Positions 51,901 to 54,900 of a DNA stretch of 64,000 nucleotides are shown here, in pieces. The stretch spans positions 850,375-914,374 of the forward strand of contig NC_087072.1 in assembly GCF_026151205.1 (NCBI RefSeq), written 5' to 3'. This DNA is from Bolinopsis microptera (lineage: Eukaryota > Ctenophora > Tentaculata > Lobata > Bolinopsidae). The translations under genes and the position numbers were made by a program. Position 1 is the stretch's first letter, and the number at the start of each line of letters is the position of its first letter. The notes beneath the pieces were generated by a model. It searched no databases and had not been told where the DNA came from. It worked only from the letters and a program-made list of their open reading frames with translations.

Positions 51901-54900
51901 GAAATTAAAAGAATAAGCAGTAAGCAATTGACATGTTTTGATGTTTGGTCAGCTGTATTGACGTACTAGTCAAACGTTGCCATTTATAAACGGTGTGAAT
52001 TAGTGAATAGGATAGTAACAAGTGAGCACTACTATGATGCAGCACAGTGTGCCCAGGATGCAGTGACAATAGTCCTAACAGTTAATTTGCAACACTTTTA
52101 GATTGTCTTATTATTAATATCAGGGAAGGTTCACATAAAATGTTAGCCAGATTTTTGTAGTTTTAGACCCATCCTCTCCTCCCGAGTAAAAGTAACCGGC
52201 TGCTACGTGACGTCACCGGCTCCTACGTGACGTCACCCGCTCCTACGTGACGTCACCGGCTGCTACGTGACGTCACCGGCTGCTTCGTGACGTCACCGGC
52301 TGCTACGTGACGTCACAACTACAGACATCATCTACAAGTTACAACAATTTTCTCAAGATTGAATTTCTTAAAGAATTCAACTTATATTTGGACCATTTTG
52401 TCGATAGTGCACCAATCCACTTAGAAATGTTGCGATATCGATATAAAACTTATCAGAATGGTAGTATTTAGTATTACTATTACATATGAAATTGCTAATT
52501 TCTTTTCATTCTTAATAGTAATAAGCATATTTTTCGATTTTAAATTAAAAGTTGTTTCGAAGTTAAACTGGTTACAATGTTTCAGAATATTATACTACAA
52601 TACCAGGTAACTAGTCAGCACATCTTTTAGAGCAGTTTAAAGTTTAAGTTTTAGCACTCGACCACCCACTACAGCTAGCACAGAGTAAAAGCTGAATAAT
52701 AAGCCTGAAATGCTTGCTGTTAAATTCGTGACGTGTTATATCCTGATATAAGTGTTGTTAACTGAATTTATAGTTTTTTCCTTGACTCAAGTGTTTAAAC
52801 ATTATTAATTATTATTGTGATGTTGAACGTGGCAATATATTATACCAACTGTCCTCGCTGCAGTTTACTCAGAAAAAAAGGCTGAAAATTATGATATTAC
52901 ACCCTAAATTTAAGCCTGGATAAGCCTTTATTAAATTTCACCAAGTTAAAAAAGGACTGTTGTTTTTATTTCAGTTCATTTGAAAACCTTGAAAGCACAA
53001 TTTGTGATGTTTTTTATTGATTTTGGGATGAATTTAAAATATAAATTGTGGGACGTGGGTCAAAACGAAATAATGTAAACAAATTTATTAAGTGTAATTC
53101 TGAAAAACCATTATACAAAGCACAACAACAAAATCCCCTTCAAATAAATACAAATAACTATAAATTACCCCTTCTTTTTCGTAAATTAAATTTCGTTAGC
53201 AATATCATCAGAAAATACAATTCATTTAAAATAGCATACAATGTGTTAGCTTTATAAAAAATTATATATTATCAAATAGGATTAACAATTTCATGCAGTT
53301 TTATTTCACGGTATTAAACAATTGTTCATCAAAAATTAAGTTCGTATCAATCGTAGGTTTTAGTTGATTTAGAAGGTTCCAGCGAGTTCCTCCTCGAGAG
53401 TGGGTTGAGGACATCCCGTGTCCAGGATGGGTTGGTACCTCTTTGCTTCATCGGGACATCCAGCTTCCATCTCCCAGTTGGTGATATCGTTGTTAATCCT
53501 TGGGACAGGGTCTCCATTTTCCCAGAACATGTTACCGCACTGAGTAGCGTAAGCTTGAGCCACCACACATTTAGGAGGCAACTCCTCTTTCTGCATAAGT
53601 CCCTCGCACTCGTCGTAGACACAACTGTCTATCCACTGGGCAGTGTCGTGTCCAGCTGCAATACAACCCTGGAACTTGGTGATGCTGAACACTCGCTCAC
53701 ATTCCGTCTTCACTTCCTGGTACCTCTCTCCGCACACCTCCTCAGATGTTCTTGCTTTCTGGGTTTCAGGGCATCTTCCCATAGGATCGATCTGCCAAGC
53801 CTTTCCGAACACGTTGACGTTGTCGATCATCTTGCCATGTCGGTTCTTCATGTCGTTCTCAGGTCGGCCGTCGTTGTTTCCACACATTCCACAAGTTCTG
53901 GTGCTGATGGGTGACTGGATCTGAACAGAGACGAAGCCATCCCAACGGACAACAAGCTTGTCTTCTTCGTAGGTTCCAGGGACGGCGGTTGCTCTGGTGT
54001 CGAGGATAGCGGTGAGAGTGAGCATAGCTCCGTCAAATAGTAAAGTGAAATCTTGTTTTTTTCCTTTCACGACGATCTCTTTATTTTTCCTGTTCTTGGT
54101 GACGAGCTTCTTTCCGTTTCTGTTCACCAACCATCCTCTCTGGAGCTCAAGAACATCATTATCAACGAAGACGGTGACAGACTCCAAGCAGGAACCCCCG
54201 GTCTTTCCACATGCCCTCATTCTTCCGTAGACGAACCAGCGTGCAGACTCACAGTCCATAGCCAGGACATTGTCACACAGTCCCATGTAGGTGTAGGCGT
54301 TCTTGTCGTAGGTCAGAAAATGAGGGTCTCCGTATACCTGTAGGATTGAGATAGGTCAGATTGAAAGTTTGGATGGGACTGTCTTTGAAATAATTAACGA
54401 AGATGTAACTTGAACTTTGGTAAACACAAAATTAATATTTTGCGTAATTTACAAACATGTAATAAAAGACAACACTGGAAAACTATAATTTTTATCATAA
54501 CACTTAAGCTAGAACTTACCGCACAAGTAGCTCTAGGGGTTTCCACGATGATGTTGTCGAAGGAAGCTGGTTCAGTGGATGTGATAACCGGTGCAGCAGT
54601 GGTTACAACAGCAGGGGGAGGAGGAGGGATTTCTTTGACTACGACAGCAGCTAGAATTTTACTAACTTTGGTGGTCATGCAGTTCACAGCCTCGCAAGTA
54701 TACTCCCCACCATCAGCAACAGAGACAGACTTTATCAGGTAGTTGCCATGTCCTACAATCTCGTCGTGTCTGTACCACACAATCTCAGGCTCAGGGAATC
54801 CTATAGCATTACATTCGAGAATCAGTTCATCACCTTCCTCCAGCTCGAAGACTCCATGAGCGAATTCCTCTTCCAAAATCTCTGGGTTCTCGATCTTGCC

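Larger units (their letters stand above)
50199..53368. other. 3.2 kb spacer between the inverted gene pair
   Basis: No gene recognised. It contains a direct duplication (a block starting gattgccaagttggattact at about 51108 and about 51653, with a second shared block ctgtttcattgcaacgacag at 51375 and 51775). A 52-base block (gcactgatcatcatatctag) occurs twice at about 51259 and 51310. A TGACGTCA array lies at 52198-52315. AT-rich elsewhere. Confidence 0.6.
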
